Both the position numbers and the translations under genes were made by a program. Source: Euclidia mi (Eukaryota; Arthropoda; Insecta; Lepidoptera; Erebidae). Taken from it: a DNA stretch of 64,000 bases. Within the stretch, counting starts at the first letter, position 1. The number at the start of each line of letters is the position of its first letter. The notes beneath the pieces were generated by a model, which made no database searches, had not been told where the DNA came from, and worked only from the letters and a program-made list of their open reading frames with translations. Shown here one piece after another: positions 17,116-27,737 of the stretch. The stretch spans positions 9,183,217 to 9,247,216 of the forward strand of contig OX123209.2 of assembly GCA_944739405.2 (NCBI GenBank), written 5' to 3'.

Positions 17116-19389
17116 CCTCCACCCCTCCGCCTCTTACAAGGCAATTTAAACCACTGCGCCAGAGCCCAGGATCTGCTCCTCCAAAGCCTGGCGCAGTGGT
17201 CAATTAATGTCGCCATCGCCGCCGAGCCGTATTTCATCCCCCCCAGAGACGATTGGGTGGGGGATATTGACGGCTCGGTGGCCATCATCACTAGGGCCGC
17301 CGCCGGCACTCCCTCCATGGAGAACATCTCCCGAGGGAGGGGGTGTGCTGCAGCACAAATTGGTAACACGGTTGTGGTGGGCGTATATTTTTCCCCCAAC
17401 CGTTCTCTCGCCGACTTCGAAGCATTTATGCTTGAACTAAGCGTCGTCGTCGCTCGCAGCCGCCCTCGCGACGTGCTCGTCGCCGGGGACTTCAATGCCA
17501 AATCTTCGGCTTGGGGTTCCACGGCCACGGACGCGAGGGGCGAGCTGCTGGAGCAGTGGGCCGTCGAGAACGGCCTGCTCGTCCTCAATCGGGGGACGGT
17601 GCACACGTGCGTGCGTCAGCGGGGCGGGTCCATTGTGGACATTACGTTTGCGAGCCCCGCACTAGCACGCCGTGTCCAAGACTGGCGCGTCGTCGAGGAG
17701 GCGGAGACGTTGTCGGACCATCGTTACATCAGGTTCGACGTCTACGCCGAAACAGTCATCTCCGACGCGTCAGCACGAAGAGCCCCGATTGGGGGCGGTC
17801 CGCGCTGGGCCATCAAGAGGATGAATCGGGAGGCCCTCCTGGAGGCCTCCATCGTAGAGACCTGGTCCCAATCACTGACCGGGTCTGAAGACATCGAGAT
17901 GGAGGCCGAGTGGTTCCGGAGGGCAATGACCAACATCTGCGATGCGGCGATGTCGAGGGTGACAAATAACTCACCCAGACGCCGGGTGTACTGGTGGTCC
18001 GATAACATCGAGCGCCTGCGCAATCTTTGCGTGCACGCGCGACGCCAGTACACCCGGTTCCGGAGAAGGCGTCGCCGCTCTCCCGATTCCGAAGCCAGGG
18101 AGGTGGAGCTTTATGAAGAGTACAGAGCGGCCAAGAAGAGGCTCAAAGATGAGATTTCACGGGCCAAAGAAGAGGCCCGCAACGAGCTTTTGGGGACTCT
18201 GGACCAAGATCCGTGGGGGCGTCCGTACCTCATGGTGAGGGGTAAACTTCGCCCCTGGGCGCCCCCGCTCACCCAGAGCCTCCGGCCGCAGGTTGTGGAG
18301 GATGTGGTGGCCGCTCTGTTCCCTTCAAGGGCGGAGCACCCTCCTCCGCCGATGGCTCCGCCTTCCATGGCGACCAGCGCGGACGCGGACGACGACGCGG
18401 TTCCCGAAGTGACCCGGGTCGAGCTTCGAGCGGCGGTGTTACGCATGAAAAACACCGTCCCAGGGCCCGACGGCATTCCAGGCCGAGCGTGGGCCCTGGC
18501 GATGGCCGAGCTCGAGCCCCGACTCATTGGGCTCCTCAACAAATGTTTGGAGGAGGGCCGGTTTCCCCGACTTTGGAAAACGGGGAAACTGGTCCTGATC
18601 AAGAAGGAAGGGCGCCCGGCGGACAGTCCGTCCGCCTACCGGCCCATCGTATTGCTGGACGAGGTCGCAAAGATGTTCGAGCACGTCATTGCTCAGCGCC
18701 TCGTCCAGCACATGTCAACAGTGGGGCCGGACCTGGCGGACGAACAGTATGGTTTCCGTCGAGGGCGCTCTACAATAGATGCAATTGAGAGAGTGAGGAG
18801 CCTGGCGGAGGTCGCAGTTTCCCGGGGCGAGGTGGTTCTGGCGGTGTCGTTAGACATCGCCAACGCGTTCAACACCTTGCCCTGGAGTGTCATCAAAGCG
18901 GCACTCATTTTCCATCGAGTGCCGCTGTACCTCCGCCAAATTGTCGGGGCATATCTAAGTCAAAGATTTGTTGTTTATCCGGGTCACGACGGTTGGAGTC
19001 GGCGAGAGATGTCGTGCGGTGTTCCACAGGGTTCGGTTCTCGGCCCCCTCCTGTGGAACATCGGGTACGACTACGTGCTGCGGGGTGCGCTCCTCCGTGG
19101 CGTCGGCATCGTTTGTTATGCCGACGATACTTTAGTCACGGCTAGGGGTAAGTCGCACCGGGCGGCGGCCATATTGGCGACCGCTGGGGTCGCACATATT
19201 GTGAGTCGCATCCGGCGATTGGGCCTCGAGGTGGCCCTTTCCAAATCCGAGGCCATTTCTTTTCACGGGCCTCGGAATAGGCCACCTGCGGGGGCCCACA
19301 TAATGGTAGGAGGGGTCCGCATCGGCGTCGGGACGAGCCTCAAGTACCTAGGGCTCGTTCTCGATAGCCGATGGGACTTTCACGAGCAA
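17113..19389 (+). pseudogene. SART-type ORF2, 5' part: APE endonuclease and RT
   Basis: Residues 1-230 form the APE-like endonuclease that nicks telomere repeats: LLQGNLNHCARAQDLL at the start, AAEPYFIPPRDDW, VLVAGDFNAKSSAWG and the terminal LSDHRYIRF motif. RT covers about residues 430-740. Its blocks are AYRPIVLL, DEQYGFRRGRST, VSLDIANAFNTLPW (first catalytic Asp), CGVPQGSVLGPLLWN, and CYADDTLV with the catalytic Asp pair, near residue 675. The frame is intact to codon 759, where a LINE has been inserted at 19390; about ten codons of foreign sequence follow to a stop. The remainder of ORF2 resumes at 23042. The protein would perform target-primed reverse transcription at chromosome ends. 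Confidence 0.9.
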
Positions 19390-19888
19390 GATCATGCTAA
19401 GAAAAAACTCCACTTCGCCTAGCCTGCACGTCAAGTCAGAAAAAGATTTAAAAAAGTATTTAAACTAATTGTGTTTAATCATCACTCAGGCATGTCGTGT
19501 GGTTGCAGCGGCTCGCAAATGTTGAGAACCATAGGTAACATTTTTTTCTATTTATTTGAAACTCACCGGCCTTTTGTTCGCTTGACGCTTGCTAATGACC
19601 CGACCGCATATCTTTGCTGTGTTTACTATAAGCTTTATAATTATGCTATTAGAGATGTGTTCAGCTTGCACTCGCAAAAGACACCGACTAAATATGCTTC
19701 ATATTTTTATTTAAATACCCTACGGTTCTGTGGCCAAAATATACCTTATCCACTTGAATCTAAAGCTCAGTATTGCTTGATTTTAAGTAATCAGTGGATA
19801 GGTAGTAATATTATTTTTTGTTTCGATTTGAATGTGTCTCATAAACGTTTCTCTATTTTAATACTATCAGTTTATTGTATTGTGATTT
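19390..19888 (+). other. 5' part of inserted LINE
   Basis: An open frame to about 19467 ends in a lysine-rich text (KSEKDLKKYLN) that could be the C-terminus of a truncated ORF1. A 144-codon frame at 19471-19905 overlaps the big frame, but looks like leader sequence and has no recognisable domain. Confidence 0.4.
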
Positions 19889-22786
19889 ATGATGGCGCCT
19901 ATTAGCATTTATTACCAGAATGTACGGGGACTGCGATCGAAAACAGGTGTATTTTATAGAAATGTATGCATGAATAACTTTGACATAATTTGTTTAACGG
20001 AATCTTGGCTTAATGATAGCATATTAGACCCTGAGTTGTTTGACGATAGGTATCATGTGTGGAGGAGGGATAGGGACTACGCTAGTACTAATCAGTCATT
20101 GGGCGGGGGCGTCTTAATAGCAGTCCGACGGGAACTTATCGCGGACGTTCGCAAGGAATGGTGCTCCTCAGCTGAGGACTTATGGGTCACCCTGACCTTG
20201 CAATGTAAAAAACCACGAGTGTCATACAAAATGCATATTTGCGTGGTGTACATTTGTACACAGAGGGCAGGATACTCATTAGCAGCTCAACTTACGAATT
20301 TTTCTAATAATTTATCTGACATTTTTCTTAGACATTCCGCTGACAAATTTTTAGTTTTAGGTGACTTTAATCAGCCCAACATAGCTTGGCATCCTGACGA
20401 GGACGGTCACTCGCAATGTCCAATCTTTGTACAGAACGAAATGCTCTGTAATCTTATCGACAACTTTAATACTTGCAATCTGTCACAGTATAACCGCTAT
20501 CCTAATTTAAATAACAGAATACTGGACTTAGTGCTGTCGAACCATCAAGTGATTGTCACATGCTGTGACTCGCCTTTGGTACCTGAAGACCCTCATCACC
20601 GAGCTATATGTGTTTCTGCGGAGTTCTCTGAACTGCACAGTTTGCCGACCCGGACTTACACTAAATTTCTATATGCATCTGCCAACTACGACGCAATCAA
20701 GGATGAGATGAGTCGCATTGACTGGGAATGCGAACTGTGTAGTAGATCGTTAGAAGACGCTGTATCGTTTTTCTATGATACCCTGTACAGTCTACGTAAC
20801 CAGTATGTTCCATCTAAATCGGCAAAAAACTCTTCCAAATTTCCCCCTTGGTATAAAAGTCCACTGTTAAAAGTCATAAAAGAAAAAAATAAGTTTCATT
20901 CAAAATATAAAAAATATAAAAACTTGTCTGACTATCAATCTTTTGTAATACTGCGTCAGAGGGCGAAAGCTCTAGAACAAGAAATGTTTGATGCTTATAT
21001 ATCGAAAATTGAAAATAACATTGCAAGTAACCCTCGCGCCTTCTGGAGCTATGTGAAAACAAAACAACGATCGAATACGTACCCCGCGGCATTAAAGCGT
21101 GGACAACGTTCGTCTAGTGATGGCAATGAAATCTGTAATATGTTCAGTGACTACTTTTGCTCTAACTTCCTAGAACCCAACAACCTCGACGATACTGCCT
21201 CGTCATACCAGCCCATTGACCAGCCTGATTTTTCCCTCGCTAACATTGATTCCGTGCAGATTTACGAGCACGACGGTAAATTACACCTCTCTAAAGTAGA
21301 CATCAACAAGTCCGCGGGTCCCGATAGTGTGCCACCGGTCTTTATTAGGAACTGCGCGGAATGTCTTTCAATTCCACTCACCATATTGTTTCGATTATCC
21401 CTTGATACCGGTGTCATGCCCTTAGTTTGGGAGTCGGCATATATAACACCGATACATAAAAAAGGACCAATTAACGATATAGAAAATTATAGACCGATCT
21501 CTAAACTGTGCGTGTTTGCAAAGATACTGGAGAAAATCGTATATGCGCAAGTATACTCGTCCTTAAAACGCAGATTTATAGACCAACAACACGGTTTTCT
21601 AAGAGGCAGATCTACCACGACTAACCTTATTATCTTCAGCGATTTCACCTCCGACTGTATGTCACAAAGGTCTCAAGTCGATGTTATATATACCGACTAC
21701 AGCAAATGTTTTGATCGAATTGATCATTGCACCCTAATTAGGAAGCTATATGCCATCGGTATCAGGGGAAATCTATTTAGATGGTTTAAGTCTTACGTTG
21801 AAAACAGATGTCAGACTGTTGTATTGAATGGTTACTCTTCTGGAACTATTTTTGTACCATCTGGTGTCCCCCAGGGATCTCTGTTAGGGCCACTCCTGTT
21901 TAATATTTTTATTAACGACATCACTTACTGTTTCCGACATTCTAGAATTCTATTATACGCAGATGACATGAAAATAATGAAGCAAATAAACACTATTGAC
22001 GATGCTATGTTATTGCAGGAGGACCTTCAGAGGTTTCAAATATACTGCATTGAAAACAAGCTAGACCTAAATCCTGACAAGTGTAATGTGAGCACATATA
22101 CCCGTAAACCCGTTCCTATTATATACGTATATAAGCTCTTAGACACCACGTTAGCTAGAGTGAGTACAATCAGGGACCTCGGGGTAACGTTTGACTCAAA
22201 ACTTTTGTTTGATGTGCATATTGACAACATTATAAAACGAGCATCCCGCTCGCTGGGTCTCATTTTTCGAATCTGTGCAGATTTCAAAGACATTAAAACG
22301 ATGAAAATTTTGTACTGTTCTTTCGTTCGCAGTCACCTGGAATATGCGTCTCAGGTCTGGAATCCCAATTTCAACATCTATATAAATCGCTTAGAGGCCA
22401 TACAGAAAAAGTTTCTGAGATACATTCAATATCGATCTAATTGCTATTTACCAAACTATTACAGTAGGTGTAAAAAATTTCATCTTCTACCGCTGCAACA
22501 AAGAAGAAATATTGCGGACCTCTCATTATTGGTCAGTGTCGCGAATGGGTCGATAGATGTAAGCGAATTGGTGAGCAAAATAGGGCTGCGAGTGCCATCC
22601 GCATTTCTGCGCAAACCACAGTTGCTGCACACACCAACAGCGAATACAACCTACAGACAAAACTCATTTGTTATTCGAGCGAGTCGTACATTCAATGCGG
22701 CATGCTGGGGTGCTGATTTAGACTTATTTACAAATAGTAACAGGCAACTGAAAAAAATCTTATGCGCCACTTTCTTTGGTGATTGA
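19889..22786 (+). CDS. LINE ORF2: endonuclease-reverse transcriptase, intact
   Basis: An uninterrupted 965-codon frame. The APE-type endonuclease fills about residues 1-245: IYYQNVRGLRSKT (Asn motif), ICLTESWL (catalytic Glu), FLVLGDFNQPNIAW and a DPHHRAI-type ending. RT follows from about residue 520: ESAYITPIHKKG, NYRPISKL, QQHGFLRGRSTTTNL, VIYTDYSKCFDRIDH (catalytic Asp), SGVPQGSLLGPLLF and LLYADDMKI. The thumb and a conserved HLEYASQVWNP motif near residue 815 are present. With all catalytic motifs and no stops it may be a young, possibly active source copy. It would copy its own RNA into new genomic sites. Its insertion disabled the SART element. Confidence 0.9.
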   Translation: MMAPISIYYQNVRGLRSKTGVFYRNVCMNNFDIICLTESWLNDSILDPELFDDRYHVWRRDRDYASTNQSLGGGVLIAVRRELIADVRKEWCSSAEDLWVTLTLQCKKPRVSYKMHICVVYICTQRAGYSLAAQLTNFSNNLSDIFLRHSADKFLVLGDFNQPNIAWHPDEDGHSQCPIFVQNEMLCNLIDNFNTCNLSQYNRYPNLNNRILDLVLSNHQVIVTCCDSPLVPEDPHHRAICVSAEFSELHSLPTRTYTKFLYASANYDAIKDEMSRIDWECELCSRSLEDAVSFFYDTLYSLRNQYVPSKSAKNSSKFPPWYKSPLLKVIKEKNKFHSKYKKYKNLSDYQSFVILRQRAKALEQEMFDAYISKIENNIASNPRAFWSYVKTKQRSNTYPAALKRGQRSSSDGNEICNMFSDYFCSNFLEPNNLDDTASSYQPIDQPDFSLANIDSVQIYEHDGKLHLSKVDINKSAGPDSVPPVFIRNCAECLSIPLTILFRLSLDTGVMPLVWESAYITPIHKKGPINDIENYRPISKLCVFAKILEKIVYAQVYSSLKRRFIDQQHGFLRGRSTTTNLIIFSDFTSDCMSQRSQVDVIYTDYSKCFDRIDHCTLIRKLYAIGIRGNLFRWFKSYVENRCQTVVLNGYSSGTIFVPSGVPQGSLLGPLLFNIFINDITYCFRHSRILLYADDMKIMKQINTIDDAMLLQEDLQRFQIYCIENKLDLNPDKCNVSTYTRKPVPIIYVYKLLDTTLARVSTIRDLGVTFDSKLLFDVHIDNIIKRASRSLGLIFRICADFKDIKTMKILYCSFVRSHLEYASQVWNPNFNIYINRLEAIQKKFLRYIQYRSNCYLPNYYSRCKKFHLLPLQQRRNIADLSLLVSVANGSIDVSELVSKIGLRVPSAFLRKPQLLHTPTANTTYRQNSFVIRASRTFNAACWGADLDLFTNSNRQLKKILCATFFGD

Positions 22787-23041
22787 CGATTTCTCTGTTG
22801 TAATGTAATGTTTCCTTAACTTTTCCTTCTTACATATTTCTTGCCTGTATCTACAGTCTGTACCACAAGTGAAACTGTCTACTTATATCTATTACCTACT
22901 ATTTATATTTGGATACTCATTCTGTTATCTGTGAAAACTTTTAATTGGCCTTCATGTTTAACGCTCAACTCTGTATATATTACATATTAGCTGTAAGTTT
23001 TCCTAAAATTGTAAAATAAAATAAAATAAATAAAATAAAAT
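22787..23041 (+). other. 3' untranslated region and repeat tail of inserted LINE
   Basis: About 220 bases of AT-rich untranslated sequence end in TAAAA-like units. The last base before SART sequence resumes is about 23041. Confidence 0.6.
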
Positions 23042-23938
23042 TTCCAACGCTTGGCCCCCAAACTCCTAGGGGCAGCGGCAGCTCTTTCTAGGCTGCTGCC
23101 CAACTTGGGGGGGCCAAGCGCCTCCTGCCGGAGGCTCTACGAAGGAGTCGTGCGGTCGATGGCCCTATACGGATGTCCCGTATGGGCCGAACACCTGACG
23201 GCCCGCAACGTCAAGGCGCTTCGCGCACCGCAGCGCGCCTTGGCCCTCAGGTTAATTAGAGGTTACCGCACGGTCTCCTTCGGAGCGGCGAGCCTCCTCG
23301 CCGGATGCCCGCCCTGGGACCTGCAGGCCGGGCTATTGGCGTCGTTATACGCATGGCGCCAAGAAGCTCGGTCACGGGGCGAGGTACCCGCGCCTCGTGA
23401 GATAGAGGCGCGGAAGACCGAACTCCGCCAGGTCCTGGTGGCGGAGTGGACTCAAAGTTTGGTGCACCCCAGCGCAGGGCAGGCAATCATTAACGCCGTA
23501 AGACCCGACATGAAGGAGTGGCTGGAGAGGCGACATGGCGCCCTCACCTTCCGGCTTACGCAGGTGCTTACCGGCCATGGGTGTTTCGGCCGGTTCCTGC
23601 ACCGCATAGGCCGGGAGGAGACGCCCGGCTGTCATCATTGTGGGGACCGCCGCAACCCAGTAGAGGACACGGCGCTGCACACACTAGCGGATTGCCCCGC
23701 GTGGGCTACGCAGCGTCGCGATCTAGTTGCGGCGGTCAGTAACGCAGACCTCTCGCTTCGGGCTGTGGTCCACGCCATGGTCCGGAGCGAGACTTGTTGG
23801 AACGCCGTCGCCTCCTTCTGTGAGACAGTAATGTCAAGCAAGGAGGCGGCGGAGCGGGAGAGGGAGCTTGCGCGACCTCTCCCCATCCGTAGAGCCGGGC
23901 GTCGCCGGAGGGCGTATAATGACCTCCGGCCACCATAA
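23042..23938 (+). pseudogene. SART-type ORF2, 3' part: C-terminal CCHC domain
   Basis: Sequence resumes the RT thumb with LAPKLLGAAAALSRLLPNLGG. It passes through the R1-clade block YGCPVWAEHL and ends with a zinc-binding motif CHHCGDRR...LHTLADCPAW near residues 195-220 of this piece. A basic tail, RRAGRRRRAYNDLRPP, follows. In SART/R1 enzymes this C-terminal region follows RT and is required for retrotransposition. It is separated from the rest of ORF2 by the 3.65-kb LINE, so no full protein can be made. Confidence 0.88.
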
Positions 23939-24439
23939 GTTGCCAGCGGGCGGCGGCACCGTGGGGCCGCCCGCCGTCCGCTGGGTCCGAGAGACGGCGT
24001 CGTGTTCCGCGCACGCCTCTCGTAGCAGTAGCTTCGTTTGTCCTTACGCTGGTTGTAGGTATGAATGATAAGAGAGGGATGTTTAACAACATTATATAAA
24101 AGATGAGGAAAACTTGTAAAAGTTTTAATCCGAATGTGAGCGTGATGTATGTTTTCCGTGGATAAATGCATGCGAGAAGGTAGACGGGGCCCGCCGTGTC
24201 TGAGGCGGGCCAACTCAGGCGGGGTCACAGATGTTATGCAACGCAGTACCTGTGGCCCCGCTGTTAATGGGATCGGTTAGCGGAACACCATGGGGGTTTT
24301 AGTGGGTAGTCCCGAAGCTTCTCATCGGGGAGTCCCACACTCCCCCTAGGCTGACACCTCGGTCTCAGTCTAGGGGGGTTAGCTCGTAAACTGTAGTTTC
24401 CTCCATGAGTCACAAAAAAAAAAAAAAAACAAAAAAAAA
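23939..24439 (+). other. SART 3' untranslated region and poly(A)
   Basis: About 475 bases of 3' UTR end in a 26-base A-run with one C at 24430. It contains GGGTTTTAGTGGGTAGTCCC near 24295-24314 and a CGGGGAGTCCCACACTCCCC self-complementary stretch near 24327-24347. SART/R1 enzymes recognise structured 3' UTRs, so this hairpin is a candidate recognition element. Confidence 0.65.
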
Positions 24440-24464
24440 GGTTAGGTTAGGTTAGGTTAGGTTA
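24440..24464 (+). repeat. Telomere-type (TTAGG)n tract
   Basis: Five GGTTA units directly follow the SART poly(A), as expected for insertion into telomere-type repeats. They then pass into the second Tc1-like family B copy. Confidence 0.92.
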
Positions 24465-24718
24465 TTTTTTTTTAACGTCTTCAGAATGCTCCACTATTGT
24501 CAAAAAAAATTCATTCAATTTTTTCTGACCGCTACAACTGCCTTAGTTTCAGATCTCATTTTAAAAATTCTTTCTTTTTTCTTTTTTATTGATATACCCC
24601 CCGCAGATTTCGGCTTTTCTTCACACAAAACTTAAACTTTTTGTATTCTTTCTAGCTTAAATTTCTTTCGTGAATTTTCTGTAAGCTTTCTTTGATAATC
24701 ACCTTTGGCATTTTGATA

Positions 24719-25752
24719 TGTCTCGCCGACATTTAGCTGCCACAGATGTGGCTCGCATTGTTACCCTCCTTTAAGAGGGCTACAGTCAGGTGGAAGTAGC
24801 AGCTTCTATGGGAGTGAGTCAGTCTGTTGTCAGTCGTGCCTATGCCCGATTTAACGCGACTCAAAGTTACGATCGTCGTCCGGGTCAAGGTAGACGACGA
24901 ATCACTACCGAGCGTGATGATCGAGCTATCATTCGCGAAGCTCGTCGAAACCCTACTGCCCATGCTCACACGATCGCTCCTCAATTCCGCAATCGTCGAC
25001 AACGTCCTCCCCAACAACACATCTCGGCATCAACGGTCCGAAATCGCTTTCGAGAGCAGGGACTACGCGCGCGACGCGCAAATCGCGTGCCTATGCTCAC
25101 TCCACGACATCGTCGAGCCCGATTGGCTTATGCGCATGACCATCACCATTGGGGTCGTAGACAGTGGACCAGTGTCTTATGGACTGACGAATCTCGATTT
25201 TGTCTTCATGGCAGCGATAGACGATCTCTCGTTTGGCGCCGTCGCGGGGAACGAGATCGGGATGGTTTTACAAGACCAGTTACGGCTTTTAATGGCGGAT
25301 CCGTCATGGTGTGGGCAGGCGTGTCCTTCAATACCAGAACCCCGTTGGTCATCGTTGGTGGGACGTTGACTGCCGACAGGTACGTCGAGATTCTGAGACC
25401 ACACGTCCTGCCTATGCGCACACGCATGGGAGCAAGACGGTTCATTTTGATGCAGGATAATGCTCGTCCTCATACTGCAGTTCGCACGCGAACTTTTCTC
25501 CGCGCCAACAACGTAACAACGCTTAATCATCCAGCTATGAGTCCTGATTTGAACCCAATTGAGCATGTTTGGGACATGCTTGGGCGTCGATTGCGGCGAG
25601 ACTACCCGCAACTGCACAATCTTCATCAGTTGACTCAACCGTTGTTACGTTGTTGGCAAGGAATTTCGCAACGTGACATTCGACGATGCATCAACATGCA
25701 AGAGCGCTTACGAGCTGTGATTCAGAACAGAGGTGGCAATACACGATACTGA
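24719..25752 (+). pseudogene. Tc1-like family B transposase, early stop
   Basis: The ATG at 24719 opens MSRRHLAATDVARIV, then a TAA at about 24772 interrupts the first helix-turn-helix. The frame otherwise continues to QNRGGNTRY at 25752. DNA binding: AASMGVSQSVVSRAYARF and a basic GQGRRRITTERDD linker. Catalytic core: the first Asp is in LWTDESRFCLHG, the second in LMQDNARPH, and the Glu in SPDLNPIEHVWDMLGRR, giving a DD34E spacing. The only visible defect is the N-terminal stop; a downstream Met (24790) would lose the first helix. It is related to the enzyme at 5146-6171 but a separate family. Confidence 0.88.
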
Positions 25753-25810
25753 ACTGTTACTGCGTACAGAGGTACTTCAACAGCTGCAGACAGACAGACA
25801 AACACACAGA

Positions 25811-25812
<2 letters not shown>

Positions 25813-25892
<80 letters not shown>
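25813..25892 (+). repeat. (CA)40 microsatellite in transposon 3' region
   Basis: Forty CA units just downstream of the transposase stop. The inverted sister copy at 8360-8381 has 11 units in the same place, so the tract expanded after the copies separated, or contracted in the other one. Confidence 0.95.
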
Positions 25893-25895
<3 letters not shown>

Positions 25896-26857
25896 AAGCG
25901 TAAATCCGACCGAGCAACCTCCACGTGGTACGCTTTGGGTAACGCTAATGCCGGCGGTAAAACAGCAGTCGAAAAAATCGAGAAAATTTTGAAAAAAAAA
26001 TTCGAAAAAATTGAATTTTTTTTTTTTTCCAATTTTTTTAAAAAATCAATCTCTTTAATCGAAAAAATAAAGATTTTAGAGAAAAAAATTTTTTCCATTG
26101 AAAAAATGAATAAAAATCACAAAATTGCTCATAATGGTGATTTTTGCAAAAACAAAGAATTTGAAGCTTCGGGGCACAATGAAAAAAAAATCGCAGCGCT
26201 TTAAATTTTTGAGGAATTTTAGGGGACACTTAGAGGTTGAAAAATTACCGACGATATCCTTCGTTCATCCATTTTATCCAAAGTTATACCAAGTTATCCA
26301 AATATCCTTAATTATGCGAATTTTTGTCTTTTTTTCAGTCCGAGTTTTCAATTCAAAATAAAATTTTTTTCTGAAAGATGTTTACATTTTCTTATAGAGA
26401 ATATCGTGCAGTTTTCAAAACCCTCCTTTGATTTCCTGTACAATCATTATTTCCGAAGTTATTGAATATCAAAGTAAAAAAGAACTTTTTTGCTTTGATT
26501 GACGATAACTCCGCGGCAAATCGTCGTACAGGCTTTTTGAATAGGCCAAATTAAAGAGTATTAAATTCCCTAGAAGAGCTTTTGAACGAAACAATCAAAA
26601 AAATTTTTTTGAAGCCCGTGGACCTTTTTTTATACGGGAAAAAATTTGGAAAATTTTTTTTTCGGCAGTTTTCTTAGGATTTCTCCAGACCTGGACATGA
26701 CAAAAATTTTTCATGGTCAGATCTGAAAACTAGACACTTGGAGCTACAATTTGCTTTTTTTATTTTTTCTGTACGACCATTTTCCTCGGAGTTACAGCTT
26801 GTTGAAAATCACCCAAAAATTTGGATTTTTTTTTATATCCCTTAATTTTTGTGACTA

Positions 26858-27734
26858 GTTTATATATTCTTAAACATGCAACGCGAGTGTTTAAACGTTT
26901 CGATACGTTTACTTATCAAATTCGCAAATATTTCGTGCTTGAGCCTCAGTTGTTCACCCAACATTAAAAGTTAACTGGTAACATTCGGGGAATATTACCT
27001 GCCATTTACACACCACCCCACACACTCACACCCGTATGAAAGTAAGGCAAGGTCACCTTAAGGAGGCATAACGTTTTTTCCTGGCAGTTACTGCAAGGAA
27101 CTTATTAGATGCCATAAAAATATTTTTGAATTAAGAACCGTCCATGTAGAGAGAAAGCAATGGAATCTTAAGAAATTTATAGGAAAACTAGAGGACGCCA
27201 GCAGCTAACGCCTGCATTTTTTTCTAAATTTACCCGTTTTGGCCGATCCCGTGGGAATTTCGGGAAATCCCTTCTTAGTGCACCTCTACGGTCCCCAAGG
27301 AACATACATGCCAAATTTCAGCATCCTGCGCCCGATAGTTTCGGCTGTAGCGTGTCTGTTAGTCAGTCAGTAACGCAAGGATTTTATATATTAAGATATT
27401 GAAAAATAAGTTCAATGTCCACACCTATCTTCCTTCAAACTTACCCAATTTAAATGAGCATACCATCAAATGAAAGAGCTCTTTTCAGCGCGTGTTTTAG
27501 GCCTATAACGAAACGCCTACCTCAATGAGAACCAGATATATAGAAGCAGAAAGTCATTGACTACGGCTACGAAAACGTAAAAAATGTATGGGTGAAAACT
27601 GTTTTTGCATATAACTTGATTAATGTGCAAGTTAGGTAATTTCTAATGCTTGATGACAAATCTATGCAGCGAGAGCTTTCATTTAAAAAAAATTCATGCG
27701 AATTGGTTGCGTAGAACGGGCTGGCCGACTCGTA
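26858..27734. other. Non-coding AT-rich sequence with a Helitron-like segment
   Basis: No gene is visible. A stretch at about 27230-27400 (TTTGGCCGATCCCGTGGG and GTTAGTCAGTCAGTAACG) resembles non-autonomous Helitron-type repeats common in Lepidoptera. I could not define a 5' TC or a 3' hairpin-CTRR end, so this is only a resemblance. Confidence 0.3.
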
Positions 27735-27737
27735 TTA

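Larger units (their letters stand above)
19390..23041 (+). mobile_element. CR1/jockey-group LINE inserted in SART ORF2
   Basis: The 3.65-kb insertion has a short upstream part, one large EN-RT frame and an A-rich 3' end of TAAAA-type units (about 23010-23040) instead of plain poly(A). Boundaries come from the SART coding sequence, which breaks at 19389 and resumes at 23042. I could not find a clear target-site duplication. It is probably 5'-truncated, since only the end of an upstream frame is visible. Repeat-tailed ends are typical of CR1/jockey-related elements; the exact clade is not certain. Confidence 0.78.
13816..24439 (+). mobile_element. SART-type telomere-targeted non-LTR retrotransposon, split by a LINE
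   Basis: The element starts at 13816 directly after GGTT and ends in poly(A) (24414-24439) followed by (GGTTA)5. Without the inserted LINE (19390-23041) it is 6,972 bp, close to the length reported for Bombyx SART1. It has a ribozyme-like 5' end, a 1.2-kb leader with tandem repeats, ORF1 with zinc knuckles, and ORF2 with APE endonuclease, RT and C-terminal CCHC. ORF1 and ORF2 are joined by a TAATG overlap. The poly(A) joins the TTAGG strand, the SART orientation. SART elements insert specifically into telomere repeats. Apart from the insertion this copy is remarkably intact. Confidence 0.88.
24465..26855 (+). mobile_element. Tc1-like family B, near-complete copy
   Basis: The copy lacks its 5' terminal repeat, being cut by (TTAGG)n at 24464. 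It keeps 250 bp of 5' leader, the transposase gene, a (CA)40 tract and the long AT-rich 3' region. It ends in the terminal repeat at 26855 (reverse complement of GTCACAAAAATTAAGGG) followed by TA. The 3' 1.1 kb is an inverted duplicate of 7389-8491. The target is TA, as usual for Tc1/mariner. Confidence 0.85.

Noticed and set aside
23635..24228. 197-codon minus-strand frame at SART 3' end
   Set aside because: Antisense to ORF2 C-terminus; no motif.
25686..26204. 172-codon frame with His-Thr repeats
   Set aside because: Translation of the (CA)40 microsatellite and AT-rich 3' region of a transposon.
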